A stretch of DNA of 64,000 nt from Steroidobacteraceae bacterium (GTDB lineage: Bacteria > Pseudomonadota > Gammaproteobacteria > Steroidobacterales > Steroidobacteraceae): assembly GCA_017853555.1 (NCBI GenBank), contig JAFMJH010000002.1, forward strand, positions 62,001-126,000. Reading direction: 5' to 3'. A program made the translations under genes and the position numbers. A model generated the notes under the pieces. That model searched no databases and was not told the origin of the DNA. It was given only the letters and a program-made list of their open reading frames with translations. Positions 36,003-45,051 of the stretch are shown one piece after another. Within the stretch, counting starts at the first letter, position 1, and each line of letters begins with the position of its first letter.

Positions 36003-37064
36003 TCACGTCCAGCCGGGCGCTGGCGCGGTGAGACCGGTGGTCTCGGGCAGGTCGAACAGTCGGTTCATCCATTGCATGGCGCCACCGGCCGCCCCTTTGT
36101 CGAGGTTGTCGATGGCGCACATCACGGCGACGCTGCGACCGTCGGCCGCGGCGCTCAAGTGTGCATAGTTGCTCGCCACGACGTCTTTGACGCGCGGCGC
36201 GGTTTTGCTCACGCGCACGAACGGTGCACGCGCGTAATACTCGCGAAACTTCGCGAGCACGGCTTCAGTATCGAGGTTTTCGGTGAGCGTCGCTTGCACT
36301 GTCACGTGAATGCCGCGCGCGAACGGTCCGGAATGCGGCACGAAGGAAAACTCCGCTTCGACACCCGACGCCGCTGCAGCGCAGGCGGTGACCTCGGGCA
36401 CGTGCCGATGTCCGAGTGCGTTGTACGAATACAGATCCGAATGCCGCGTCGGGTGATGCGTGCCTTCGGTCGGCTTGCGACCCGAGCCCGTGCTGCCGGT
36501 CACGCCGCTCACGAACAGTTGCGGCTGCACGATGCCGAGCGTCAGCAGCGGCACGCTTGCCAGCAGCATCGCGGTGGCGAAACAGCCGGGGTGTGCGACG
36601 TGCGGCGTCGTCACGCGGGCGAGATGTTCGGGCACGGCGCAGGTGAACTGCGCGATGCGCGCCGGCGCGCCGTGCGCATGCTTGTACACGGCGGCGTAGG
36701 CGTCGGCAGTCGAGTAACGGTAATCGGCCGAGATGTCGACCACGCGCGGCTGCGTGCCCGCGGCTTCCGCGGCCGTCAACAAGGCATCGATGAGCGCCGC
36801 GCTCACGCCGTGCGGTGCGGCGGAAAAAATCGCGCTGCGCGGCAACGTCGTCACGCGTTGCGTGATCGTCTGCTGCGACTCGAACGCGAGGTCACCGAGC
36901 GCCGCCGCCAAATGCGGGAACGCCTTGCCGACGCTCTCGCCCGGTTGCGAATCGGAGAGCACGCCCGTCAACTCGAACTGCGGATGTCCGAGTACGAGGC
37001 GCAGCACTTCGCCGGCCACGTAGCCGGTGCCGCCGAGCACGATGACGGGTATGCGTGCGCTCAT
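36003..37064 (-). CDS. argC: N-acetyl-gamma-glutamyl-phosphate reductase
   Basis: VLGGTGYVAGEVLRLVLGHP, HVAHPGCFATAMLL, NLDKGAAGGAMQ. Confidence 0.95.
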   Translation of the reverse strand: MSARIPVIVLGGTGYVAGEVLRLVLGHPQFELTGVLSDSQPGESVGKAFPHLAAALGDLAFESQQTITQRVTTLPRSAIFSAAPHGVSAALIDALLTAAEAAGTQPRVVDISADYRYSTADAYAAVYKHAHGAPARIAQFTCAVPEHLARVTTPHVAHPGCFATAMLLASVPLLTLGIVQPQLFVSGVTGSTGSGRKPTEGTHHPTRHSDLYSYNALGHRHVPEVTACAAAASGVEAEFSFVPHSGPFARGIHVTVQATLTENLDTEAVLAKFREYYARAPFVRVSKTAPRVKDVVASNYAHLSAAADGRSVAVMCAIDNLDKGAAGGAMQWMNRLFDLPETTGLTAPAPGWT

Positions 37065-38134
37065 GACACGGCCGGAAATTTCGCGCCGAGACCGATGGCC
37101 TCGATGACGCAGTCGGCCAGACCCGCGCCGTCGGTGAGCGCATTGAAGGCGGGCACTTTCATTTGCTCGCGGATGATGTCGACGCCGACCGCGTTGTCGG
37201 TGGCCGGGCCGGTGACGGCGCAGGGCTCGACGCCGAAACGCTCGCGCAGCAATTTCACGCCACCCCAGGCGGCGACCGGGTCGTTGGCCGAGAGCACGAC
37301 GCCGGTCAAAGATTTGCGGATGTCTTCGCAATCGAGGATGGCATCGACGCCATAAGTGCCGAGGATGCCGTCGCCGAGTTCGAAGACGATCACGTCCGGC
37401 TTCTTCGCGGCGAGCTCGGTCATCATGGTGCGCGTGAGCGCAGGGCCGGTGGCGCGATTGGTCGAGATCACCCCGAGGTCGGTGAAGATCATCGAGTTGC
37501 GCGCACCGGCGTCTTCCATGGCGAGGATGTCGCGTCGCAGCGAGACGCCGGTCGCCTTGAAGCAGTCGACCACGAGGCCGCGATGCCGCATGCGACTCAC
37601 CATCGCGCAGGCCGCCGCGGTCTTGCCGGCTTCCATGCAGGTGCCGGCGAGCGCGACGACGGGCACGCCTTGGGTGTCGAGCGTCGTCTGCGGATCTAGC
37701 TTGCGATAGCCCGCGCGTGCGGGCACGCCGATGCGTTCGCCGAGATACGGGAACGTGAGCACCACGCCGAGCACGCGACAATCGAAGGGCTTGCCCTTGT
37801 CGGGGTTCGCCGAGTCGCACACGCCGAGTACGCCGCCGATGTTGAGCATCTGGATGATGTCGCCGGCGGCGAGCGTCTTCGGTACGTGACCCGAATAGCC
37901 GAACAAAGCCTTGCGGTGTCCGAGTGCGCCGACGACGATGTCGCCCTTGTTCACCTTGGCCATGCGGCCGCTGGTGAGCTCGAGGGTGTTGTAGTTCGCC
38001 TTGCTGGTGAGCACCTCGACCACCACGACGATGCCTTCTTCGGCCGGCAGGTCTTCGGTGGCGATGCGGACCTCGTGTCCGAGGCCGCAGGCCTGCGTCA
38101 CGGAAGCGACTTTGTCGACGACGATCGTTCTCAT
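37061..38134 (-). CDS. DUF1611/BioD-like P-loop protein embedded in the arginine operon
   Basis: P-loop VALAGTCMEAGKTAAACAMV; DVIVFELGDGILGTYG; ATGA overlaps with both neighbours. Confidence 0.65.
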   Translation of the reverse strand: MRTIVVDKVASVTQACGLGHEVRIATEDLPAEEGIVVVVEVLTSKANYNTLELTSGRMAKVNKGDIVVGALGHRKALFGYSGHVPKTLAAGDIIQMLNIGGVLGVCDSANPDKGKPFDCRVLGVVLTFPYLGERIGVPARAGYRKLDPQTTLDTQGVPVVALAGTCMEAGKTAAACAMVSRMRHRGLVVDCFKATGVSLRRDILAMEDAGARNSMIFTDLGVISTNRATGPALTRTMMTELAAKKPDVIVFELGDGILGTYGVDAILDCEDIRKSLTGVVLSANDPVAAWGGVKLLRERFGVEPCAVTGPATDNAVGVDIIREQMKVPAFNALTDGAGLADCVIEAIGLGAKFPAVS

Positions 38135-39342
38135 TTCTTTGCAGCCCTCTCACCGGCACGGTGATGAAACATTCCGGACAATCCGACGATGCGCGAGAAG
38201 CCGAGCGCATCGGCCGCGCTCCATTCGCCGGTGGCTTCGCCGTAGACGCCCTTCGAGGCCGCCATCAACGAATATGCGGAGTCGACGCCCTCGACGAACA
38301 CCGAGCCGGGGCGGAACAGCACGTTCACCACGCCCGTGACGCGCTGCTGCGATTTCAGGAACAGCGCTTCGATGTCGCGACACACCGGGTCGAGCAACTG
38401 ACCCTCATGCACCCAGTCGCCATAAGGGCCGGCGAGCATTTCTTTGATGCGCTGCTGGCGCGCGCTCAGCACGAGCTTCTCGAGTTCGCGGTGCGCATTG
38501 AGCAGCACTTCGGCGGCCGGAGCTTCGAAAGCCACGCGACCTTTGGTGCCGATGATGGTATCGCCGAGATGGACGCCGCGACCGATGCCGTAGGGGCCGG
38601 CGAGCAACTCGAGTTTTTCGATCACTTCGACCGGCGAGAGCGTCTGGCCGTCGAGGCCGCAGGGCACGCCGTGTTCGAAGTGGATCACGTGACGCTCGGG
38701 CGCGCGCGGCTTCGTGAACGCATCGCGCGAGAGCACCCATGCGTCATCGGGGATGCTGCCTTGCGAGGTGAGCGTTTCTTTGCCGCCGATGCTCACGCCC
38801 CACAGGCCGCGATTGATCGAGTACGCCGCACCGTGCGGCGGCACCGGCAGATTGCGCGCTTGCAGGAAGTCGAGCTCTTCCTGGCGCTTGAAGGTCTTGT
38901 CGCGCACCGGCGCGATGATCTCGAGTTCGGGCGCGAGCGTGCGCAACGCGACTTCGAACCGCACTTGGTCGTTGCCGGCGGCGGTGCAACCGTGGGCGAT
39001 GCTGCCGGTGCCGAGCTGGCGCGCCATCAGCGCGATGGTCTGCGCCTGCATCACGCGTTCGGCGCCGACGCAGAGCGGATACAACTGGCCGCGGCGCACG
39101 TTGCCCATGATCAAAAATTTCAGCACTTGCTCGAAGTAGTCGGCGCGCGCGTCGATCTGGTGGTGTTCGCTCGCGCCGAGCGCGAGTGCCCGCTCGCGCA
39201 GCGTGTTGCGCGTGGCCGCATCGATGCCGCCGGTGTCGACGGTGACCGTGATGATCGGTCGGCCGTAATTCTCCTTGAGCCAAGGCACGAGAAACGAGGT
39301 GTCGAGTCCGCCGGAGTAGGCGAGGACGATGGGCTGGGACAT
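38131..39342 (-). CDS. argG: Argininosuccinate synthase (Bacteroidetes/Acidobacteria-like form)
   Basis: IVLAYSGGLDTSFLVPWLKENYGRPIITVTVDTGG; GCTAAGNDQVRFEVALRTLAPELEIIAPVRD. Confidence 0.95.
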   Translation of the reverse strand: MSQPIVLAYSGGLDTSFLVPWLKENYGRPIITVTVDTGGIDAATRNTLRERALALGASEHHQIDARADYFEQVLKFLIMGNVRRGQLYPLCVGAERVMQAQTIALMARQLGTGSIAHGCTAAGNDQVRFEVALRTLAPELEIIAPVRDKTFKRQEELDFLQARNLPVPPHGAAYSINRGLWGVSIGGKETLTSQGSIPDDAWVLSRDAFTKPRAPERHVIHFEHGVPCGLDGQTLSPVEVIEKLELLAGPYGIGRGVHLGDTIIGTKGRVAFEAPAAEVLLNAHRELEKLVLSARQQRIKEMLAGPYGDWVHEGQLLDPVCRDIEALFLKSQQRVTGVVNVLFRPGSVFVEGVDSAYSLMAASKGVYGEATGEWSAADALGFSRIVGLSGMFHHRAGERAAKK

Positions 39343-39356
39343 GAAGGGACCTTGTG

Positions 39357-39830
39357 TCAGAGGCGAAATAGAGAGCGCAGTCTCGCGACCACGGTGCTTT
39401 GCGCGGTGCTGCCGTCGGTGGCGATGAAGATGGTGTCGTCACCGGAGATGGTGCCGACCACTTCGGGCCAGGCCGCTTTGTCGATCGCGATGGCGACGCT
39501 TTGCGCCGCGCCGATCGTGGTGCGCAACACGGTGAGCGCATCGCCCGCGGTCGCCACGCCGCGCACGAACTGCCGCAGGGTGCCGAAGTCGTCGAGCGTG
39601 CGTACGTCGTCGTCGGAGGGCGGCAGATATCGACCGCCGGCCTTGAGCACGCCGAGTTCGCGCAAATCGCGGCTGATGGAGGACTGCGTCACTTCGTGGC
39701 CTTGCTCGCGCAGCAGGCGCACGAGCTCATCCTGCTTGCGCACGGGCGCGCCGCGCAGGATGCGCAGGATCGCCGTTTGGCGGGTCGAGTGATGGAGGTC
39801 GGCGTGCATAAAATTGCACGAATTATTCAT
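39357..39830 (-). CDS. argR: Arginine repressor ArgR (start uncertain; 39809 possible)
   Basis: RQTAILRILRGAPVRKQDELVRLLREQGHEVTQSSISRDLRELGVLK. Confidence 0.93.
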   Translation of the reverse strand: MNNSCNFMHADLHHSTRQTAILRILRGAPVRKQDELVRLLREQGHEVTQSSISRDLRELGVLKAGGRYLPPSDDDVRTLDDFGTLRQFVRGVATAGDALTVLRTTIGAAQSVAIAIDKAAWPEVVGTISGDDTIFIATDGSTAQSTVVARLRSLFRL

Positions 39831-39834
39831 AATT
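39804..39834. promoter_or_regulatory. Two adjacent palindromes at the argR 5' end (candidate ARG boxes)
   Basis: GTGCA-TAAAAT-TGCAC (39804-39819) and AATTAT-TC-ATAATT (39821-39834), AT-rich in a GC-rich genome. Confidence 0.55.
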
Positions 39835-39895
39835 ATGCGGCGCCAGTCAAGACCGCCCCGGGCGCCGAAGGGGTATGGAGCGACGGCGGGCCCGG

Positions 39896-41011
39896 TCAGC
39901 GGGCGCGCAGGGCGATGCTCCACAGGAAATTGGTGCGCAACTGCCCCGGGCGGAAGGCGGGGTCGCGGCGCAGGTCCGCCGCCCCCCGGGTCACCGGCAG
40001 GAACCCGGGCGAGGGGTAACTGGCGCGCTGGTGGCAGGCGAGGCAGTTGCTGCGGGTGCCGCCGCCTGCGCCGCCGTCCGGGAAACGGGCCTCGAGCCAC
40101 GGGTTGTAGGCGACATGCGGACCGCCGTCCGCCGCCGCCGGGGTTGCGGGGTCGAAGGCGACCTCCAGCCGGTAACGAAGGTAGGGGGCGGTCAGCGTCG
40201 CCGGCGCCGCCGGGTTCGGCTCCGGCCGGTCGTGCCACCACAGGGTGATCCACACCCAGTCGCGGATTTCTTTGGTGGCGATGTGTGCGGCGACCATCAC
40301 GAGCGTGTCCCCCGCGGCGAGCGGGCGACCGAGCGCGATCACGGCAGCTTTGCGTCGCGAGGGGTCGCGCATCAGTGCACTTGCGAGGGTCGCGTCGACG
40401 CGGCGCCGGATGAAATCTTTGGTGGTGAGCGGCGCACGCGAAACGTCGCCCGATGCGATGCGCACGCGGCGCGTCCAACTCGTGTAGTCGTTGCCACCGC
40501 GGCGGATCGGGTTCGATTCCGCGTCCCACACGGGCAGCGTGGTGCCGCCATCGCGTGCGATCGGCCACCAGGCCGACTTCACGATCACTGCGGTGCGCGG
40601 AAAATCCGGTATCGACCGAAAGGACGCATAGGTTGCATCGGGCGCACCTTGCGTGACCAACGCATCGAGGCGTGCGCGCGAGGCGAGTTTCGCGTCGCGC
40701 AGATGCGCCGCGGCCGGCGCGTTGAAATAGGTGAGCGTGATGAGCGGCGCATCGGCGCGTTGATGCGCGCTCGGCGTTTCCGGCGTGGTCGCGCCGAACA
40801 GCGCGTCATCGTCCTCCCACGCGGTGAAATCGCCGAGCTGCGCGACGACGGCACGCGCATGCGCGCGTTGGCCGGCGAGATTCGCCGTCTTGCGTAGCGC
40901 ATCAAGATCGGAGTCGGAGGGTGCAGCGAAGGCCGCGACACACGCCGCTGCCGCACACAGCAGCGCGGCGATGCGGCGTTTCAGCGTCCGCTCTGACGTT
41001 GCAGCAGACAA
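39896..41011 (-). CDS. Exported hypothetical protein with one c-type heme motif (TTG start inferred)
   Basis: Signal-like LLCAAAACVAAFAA; CLACHQRASYPSPGF near C-terminus. Confidence 0.65.
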   Translation of the reverse strand: MSAATSERTLKRRIAALLCAAAACVAAFAAPSDSDLDALRKTANLAGQRAHARAVVAQLGDFTAWEDDDALFGATTPETPSAHQRADAPLITLTYFNAPAAAHLRDAKLASRARLDALVTQGAPDATYASFRSIPDFPRTAVIVKSAWWPIARDGGTTLPVWDAESNPIRRGGNDYTSWTRRVRIASGDVSRAPLTTKDFIRRRVDATLASALMRDPSRRKAAVIALGRPLAAGDTLVMVAAHIATKEIRDWVWITLWWHDRPEPNPAAPATLTAPYLRYRLEVAFDPATPAAADGGPHVAYNPWLEARFPDGGAGGGTRSNCLACHQRASYPSPGFLPVTRGAADLRRDPAFRPGQLRTNFLWSIALRAR

Positions 41012-41370
41012 TCGATTTGCACCGTCGCATCGGGGCCTGCGGGGCTTGCGCGCTTGTTGATGCGCAGCAGCCGGTAGCCGGGCTTCGAGCAACTCGCGCG
41101 TACGCTCGCGAGCGTGCTGCCGGGCGGCAGTTTGGCGCGAAACCGGCCGCGCACGTCGGTGACCAGCGTGTAGTTCGTCTGGATGTTCTCGAGCACGACC
41201 AGCACGTCGGCGACGTAGGCGCCGCGCTCGTCGCGTGCGGAACCGAAATAGAGGATGCCCGGCTTGTCGAGCTCATCGGCTGCCGAAGGGTCGTAGGTGT
41301 ATTGCGCCAAGGCGAGGCCGCTCGCGCAGCCGAGCAGGATGGCGACGCTGCGTGCCGCGTGCTTCGTCAT
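40981..41370 (-). CDS. Exported carboxypeptidase-regulatory-like domain protein
   Basis: Signal peptide; LVTDVRGRFRAKLPPGSTLASV beta-sandwich-like. Confidence 0.7.
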   Translation of the reverse strand: MTKHAARSVAILLGCASGLALAQYTYDPSAADELDKPGILYFGSARDERGAYVADVLVVLENIQTNYTLVTDVRGRFRAKLPPGSTLASVRASCSKPGYRLLRINKRASPAGPDATVQIDCLLQRQSGR

Positions 41371-41678
41371 GCGAAAAAGAACTTCAGACGCCATGCGCAG
41401 ACACCGAGTACCGATACCGGCAGCAACCAAAGAAATGCTGCGCCGCGTCCCGCGAACATCCGGGGCGGCACGAGCAGTGCGACGGGCGCGGCGACGAGCG
41501 CGGCAGCGGCGACGAGACCGTACCAGGCCATCGCCGGACCGATGGATGCATAAGGTGCCCAGCTCCACGCGAATCGGCCTTCCATGGGGTAATAGAGAAA
41601 CAGCGGCGCATCGAGCACGAATACGACGGCATAAGCGATGCAATACGCGAGACTGTACGCGGGCGCGAAGGCTTTCAT
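41367..41678 (-). CDS. Hypothetical membrane protein
   Basis: About three TM segments; overlapping start/stop with neighbours. Confidence 0.7.
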   Translation of the reverse strand: MKAFAPAYSLAYCIAYAVVFVLDAPLFLYYPMEGRFAWSWAPYASIGPAMAWYGLVAAAALVAAPVALLVPPRMFAGRGAAFLWLLPVSVLGVCAWRLKFFFA

Positions 41679-42133
41679 GCGAGCCCCCGGATGTTGTTGA
41701 GCACGTGGCCTACCAGAAAATCCCACCAGACGATGGCCGCGAGCAGCACGGTGATGCCGATGCGCGCCCCGCGTTGCGCCGGCGTCGCGTCGCTGCGCCA
41801 AAGAAATGCGTACGCCGGCAGCAAGCCGAGCCCGATGCCGCCGGCGTGTTCCTTCAATTCGAACAGTCCGACGGCCCAGCCGAGCGACATCTCTTCGAAG
41901 GGGATGCGTACGTCGATGCGATATGACGGATAGATGAGTGCGGCCAGAATCAGATCGGCCGCGAAGCAGACCACGACGGCGCGGACGAAGCGCTGCGGAT
42001 TCACGGCGGCGTAGCGCGCCGCGAACGAGCTGCCGCCACGACCTGCGAACCACAGCGACGCGCACTGGTGGCTGAGCGCGCCGAGCAACGCCACGGCGAT
42101 CAGCCCGTGCAGAATGAGTAGCGTCGTGATCAT
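41675..42133 (-). CDS. Hypothetical membrane protein
   Basis: About four TM segments; ALSHQCASLWF...YPSYRIDVRIPFEEMSLGWAVGLFELKEHAGGIGL. Confidence 0.72.
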   Translation of the reverse strand: MITTLLILHGLIAVALLGALSHQCASLWFAGRGGSSFAARYAAVNPQRFVRAVVVCFAADLILAALIYPSYRIDVRIPFEEMSLGWAVGLFELKEHAGGIGLGLLPAYAFLWRSDATPAQRGARIGITVLLAAIVWWDFLVGHVLNNIRGLA

Positions 42134-42230
42134 GCGTACGGCGTACGGCGTGCGGACATGGTGTACCTGGTTGCATCTCGCGGCGGCGGAGCCGATGATT
42201 TCACGAATCCCGAGGCTACGGAACTCCTGC

Positions 42231-44126
42231 ATGCATCGCATCCTTCTGCTCGCTCTGCTCTCGCTATGGCCAACTGCGCAGGCCTCGATCGCCGGTACCG
42301 GTACGCTCGAGGGCGCGGTACAAGCCGACGCGGCGCTCGGTCAGTTGTCGGTCTATGCCTACAACGCGCAGAAGCGAGTCGGCTACATGGTGTTCGTCGT
42401 CGACGGCCGCTACCGCGCGACCAATCTGTTCCCCGGTCGATACGAAGTGACCTTGCGCGGTACGCCGGGGCAGCGCAGCTGGGGGTTGCCGCCGCGTTCC
42501 GTGCCGACCAATGTGGCAGCGGGCAAAACCGCGCGCGCGGATTTCGTCGTCGCCGAGCGCAGCTTGCCGGCGACCTACGTCGGCGGCATGACCTATCCCG
42601 ACGCGAAGATCGCCAAGTACGACGAGATCTATCCGCCCGGCGAAGCGCGGCAAGTGCTCGAGCGCGTGTGCTTCGGTTGTCACACCTCGAGCTTCTATCC
42701 CTACAACGCGGTGCGCACCTATCCGACCGGGCGCAACCAGTTCGATCGCGAAGGCTGGCGCATCACCATCGAGCGCATGGCCAACGGCGTGGCGTTCGGC
42801 GCGAAAGGCAAACCGTCGTATTTCGATCCGCTGTTGATCTCGCCGCGCGAGCGCGACTTGCTCGCCGATTATCTCGGCACCCATTTCGGTCCCGACTCGA
42901 CGCCGCGCGCCGTGCAACAGGAGAGCGACCCTGCGCTCGATCCTCTCGTGCTCGCGAAGGCGCAGTACGTCGAATACCGCTTTCCGAATACGCCCGGCGA
43001 GCCCGATCGGTTCACGCACACGCCCGACTTCGACGGTCAGGGCAACGTCTGGATCATGGATCGCGGTGGCGAGAGTCTGGTGCGCGTGGACCCGGTGACG
43101 GCGAAGATCACCGACCACAAAGGTCACGGCGGGGGCGAATTTTTGTCGCTCGATCGCGACGGCAGCGTCTGGTACGGCGGTTTGTCGCATTTCGATCCGC
43201 GACAAAACGTCCACGACGAATACAAATTCGAGTGGAAGCAAAGTTTCCGCGCGATTCCCATCAGTTCGATGATCATGGATGCGCAGGGCGACATCTGGTT
43301 GACCCTGCTGACATCAGGCGGACTCGGCAAACTCGATCGCAAGACCAACAGCATCGTGTGGTGGGACGTGCCGATCGCGCGCGCGCGCCCTTACGGCATC
43401 GCGCTCGATCGCGACGACAAAGTCTGGTTCGCCGGATATCACACGAGCGGCATCGAACGCTTCGATCCGAAAACCGGCAGCTTCCGACATTACCGTCTCA
43501 CCACCGGCGCGCCGACCAACATCCGGCGTCCCGCGGTCGATTCCAAAAATCAGGTGTGGTCGGCGACCTGGGGCAGTCTCGCGTTGCAGAACGGCGCGCT
43601 CTATCGCGTCGATCAGACCACCAATCAGGTGGACGAATTCAAGTTGGGCATCCCGTACACCAACCCTTATGACGTCGAGCCCGATGCCGCCGACAACATC
43701 TGGGTGGCGACGGACAACCACATCCTGAAGTTCGATCCGGGCACTCGAGCGTTCACGCGTTATCCGGTCACGACGCGCACCGACATTCCGAAGATCGCCG
43801 TGACGCGTGATGGTGCCGTGTGGTTCGGTCCGCGCAACGCCGGACAGTCGGGCGGTTATGGTGGCGCGCTCACGGCGCTCTATCCGGACAAAGATGCGAT
43901 CACGTCCTTTGCCGCGTATTACGACGCGGGCAATACGCGCAATCGCAAGGCGGCCCACGAGTGGCCGAACATTCCGGTGCAAGGTCGACGCATCCTCGTG
44001 CCGGCGGCACCGAAGAATCCCTGCGAGTTCGCCGAAACGATGGGACTCGGCGCCGGTTGCGCGACAGCGGCGCCCGTCGAGGGCGCAGCCGGCGCCGCGA
44101 TTGGCGGTGGTGCGGCGCGCGAATAA
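42231..44126 (+). CDS. Exported Vgb/SMP-30-like beta-propeller protein with carboxypeptidase-regulatory-like N-terminus and c-type heme motif
   Basis: Signal peptide; VCFGCHTSSFYPYN; repeated propeller strands DGQGNVWIMD, DRDGSVWYG, DAQGDIWLT. Confidence 0.82.
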   Translation: MHRILLLALLSLWPTAQASIAGTGTLEGAVQADAALGQLSVYAYNAQKRVGYMVFVVDGRYRATNLFPGRYEVTLRGTPGQRSWGLPPRSVPTNVAAGKTARADFVVAERSLPATYVGGMTYPDAKIAKYDEIYPPGEARQVLERVCFGCHTSSFYPYNAVRTYPTGRNQFDREGWRITIERMANGVAFGAKGKPSYFDPLLISPRERDLLADYLGTHFGPDSTPRAVQQESDPALDPLVLAKAQYVEYRFPNTPGEPDRFTHTPDFDGQGNVWIMDRGGESLVRVDPVTAKITDHKGHGGGEFLSLDRDGSVWYGGLSHFDPRQNVHDEYKFEWKQSFRAIPISSMIMDAQGDIWLTLLTSGGLGKLDRKTNSIVWWDVPIARARPYGIALDRDDKVWFAGYHTSGIERFDPKTGSFRHYRLTTGAPTNIRRPAVDSKNQVWSATWGSLALQNGALYRVDQTTNQVDEFKLGIPYTNPYDVEPDAADNIWVATDNHILKFDPGTRAFTRYPVTTRTDIPKIAVTRDGAVWFGPRNAGQSGGYGGALTALYPDKDAITSFAAYYDAGNTRNRKAAHEWPNIPVQGRRILVPAAPKNPCEFAETMGLGAGCATAAPVEGAAGAAIGGGAARE

Positions 44127-44159
44127 GGCTTGCGTCGTCGCGGGCCGATGGCCGCGCGA

Positions 44160-45041
44160 TCAGCCTGCTTCGCGCAACGCCGCGCGCACGGCGGTGGTGT
44201 CCGGTCGAACGCCGCGCCAAAGAAAAAACGATTCCGCGGCCTGTTCGACCAGCATCCCGAGTCCCTGCGCGGCGTGCTCGATGCCGACGCTGCGCGCCCA
44301 GCGCACGAAGGGCGTGTCGGTGGCCGCGTAACCGAGATCATAGGCGTAGGCGCCTCGCGCGAAGATGCTCGCGTCGACGGCGGGCAGTTTGCCTTCGATG
44401 CCGGCCGAGGTTGCGTGGATGACGAGATCGAACGCGCCGTGCGCCGCGATTTCGCGCGGCAAATCTTCGTAGGTGCAAGCGACGATCGGTGCGAGATCCG
44501 CGAAGGCCTGCTGCAGCTCGGTCGCGCGCGGCAGGCGACGGTTGGCGATCGCGAGCGCCGCGGGGTTTTTGCCGAGCAAGGGCGCGAGGATGCCGCGTGT
44601 CGCGCCGCCTGCACCGAGGATCAACACGCGCTTGTCGCATACCGCGACTCTCAAAAATTCGAAATCGGCGACGAGCCCCGCGCCGTCGGTGTTGTCGCCG
44701 AGCAGGCGACCGTCGGCTTGCAGCGCGAGCGTGTTCACCGCACCGGCGCGTTGCGCGCGGTCGGTGAGTCGGTCGGCGAGGCGCGCTGCCGCTTCTTTGT
44801 GAGGTACGGTGACGTTGAGTCCGCGCAGTCCCGCAGCGAAGAGTGCACGCACGTCCGCCTCGAAGCGCTCGGGCGCAATGTCGTAGCGATCGTAGATCAG
44901 ATTTTGGGTCGTCGCGGCGGCGAACCGCGCGTGGATGAACGGCGAACGGCTATGCGCGATCGGGTGACCGACGACGCCGTAGCGATCGGGCGCGACACCT
45001 TCGGGTGCGTGCACGGCAGCGGGTCGCGTCGTCTCGCTCAT
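44160..45041 (-). CDS. aroE: Shikimate dehydrogenase
   Basis: GVVGHPIAHSRSPFIH, GLNVTVPHKEAA, GDNTDGAGL, ILGAGGATRGILAPLL. Confidence 0.96.
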   Translation of the reverse strand: MSETTRPAAVHAPEGVAPDRYGVVGHPIAHSRSPFIHARFAAATTQNLIYDRYDIAPERFEADVRALFAAGLRGLNVTVPHKEAAARLADRLTDRAQRAGAVNTLALQADGRLLGDNTDGAGLVADFEFLRVAVCDKRVLILGAGGATRGILAPLLGKNPAALAIANRRLPRATELQQAFADLAPIVACTYEDLPREIAAHGAFDLVIHATSAGIEGKLPAVDASIFARGAYAYDLGYAATDTPFVRWARSVGIEHAAQGLGMLVEQAAESFFLWRGVRPDTTAVRAALREAG

Positions 45042-45051
45042 CGGTCGCAGT

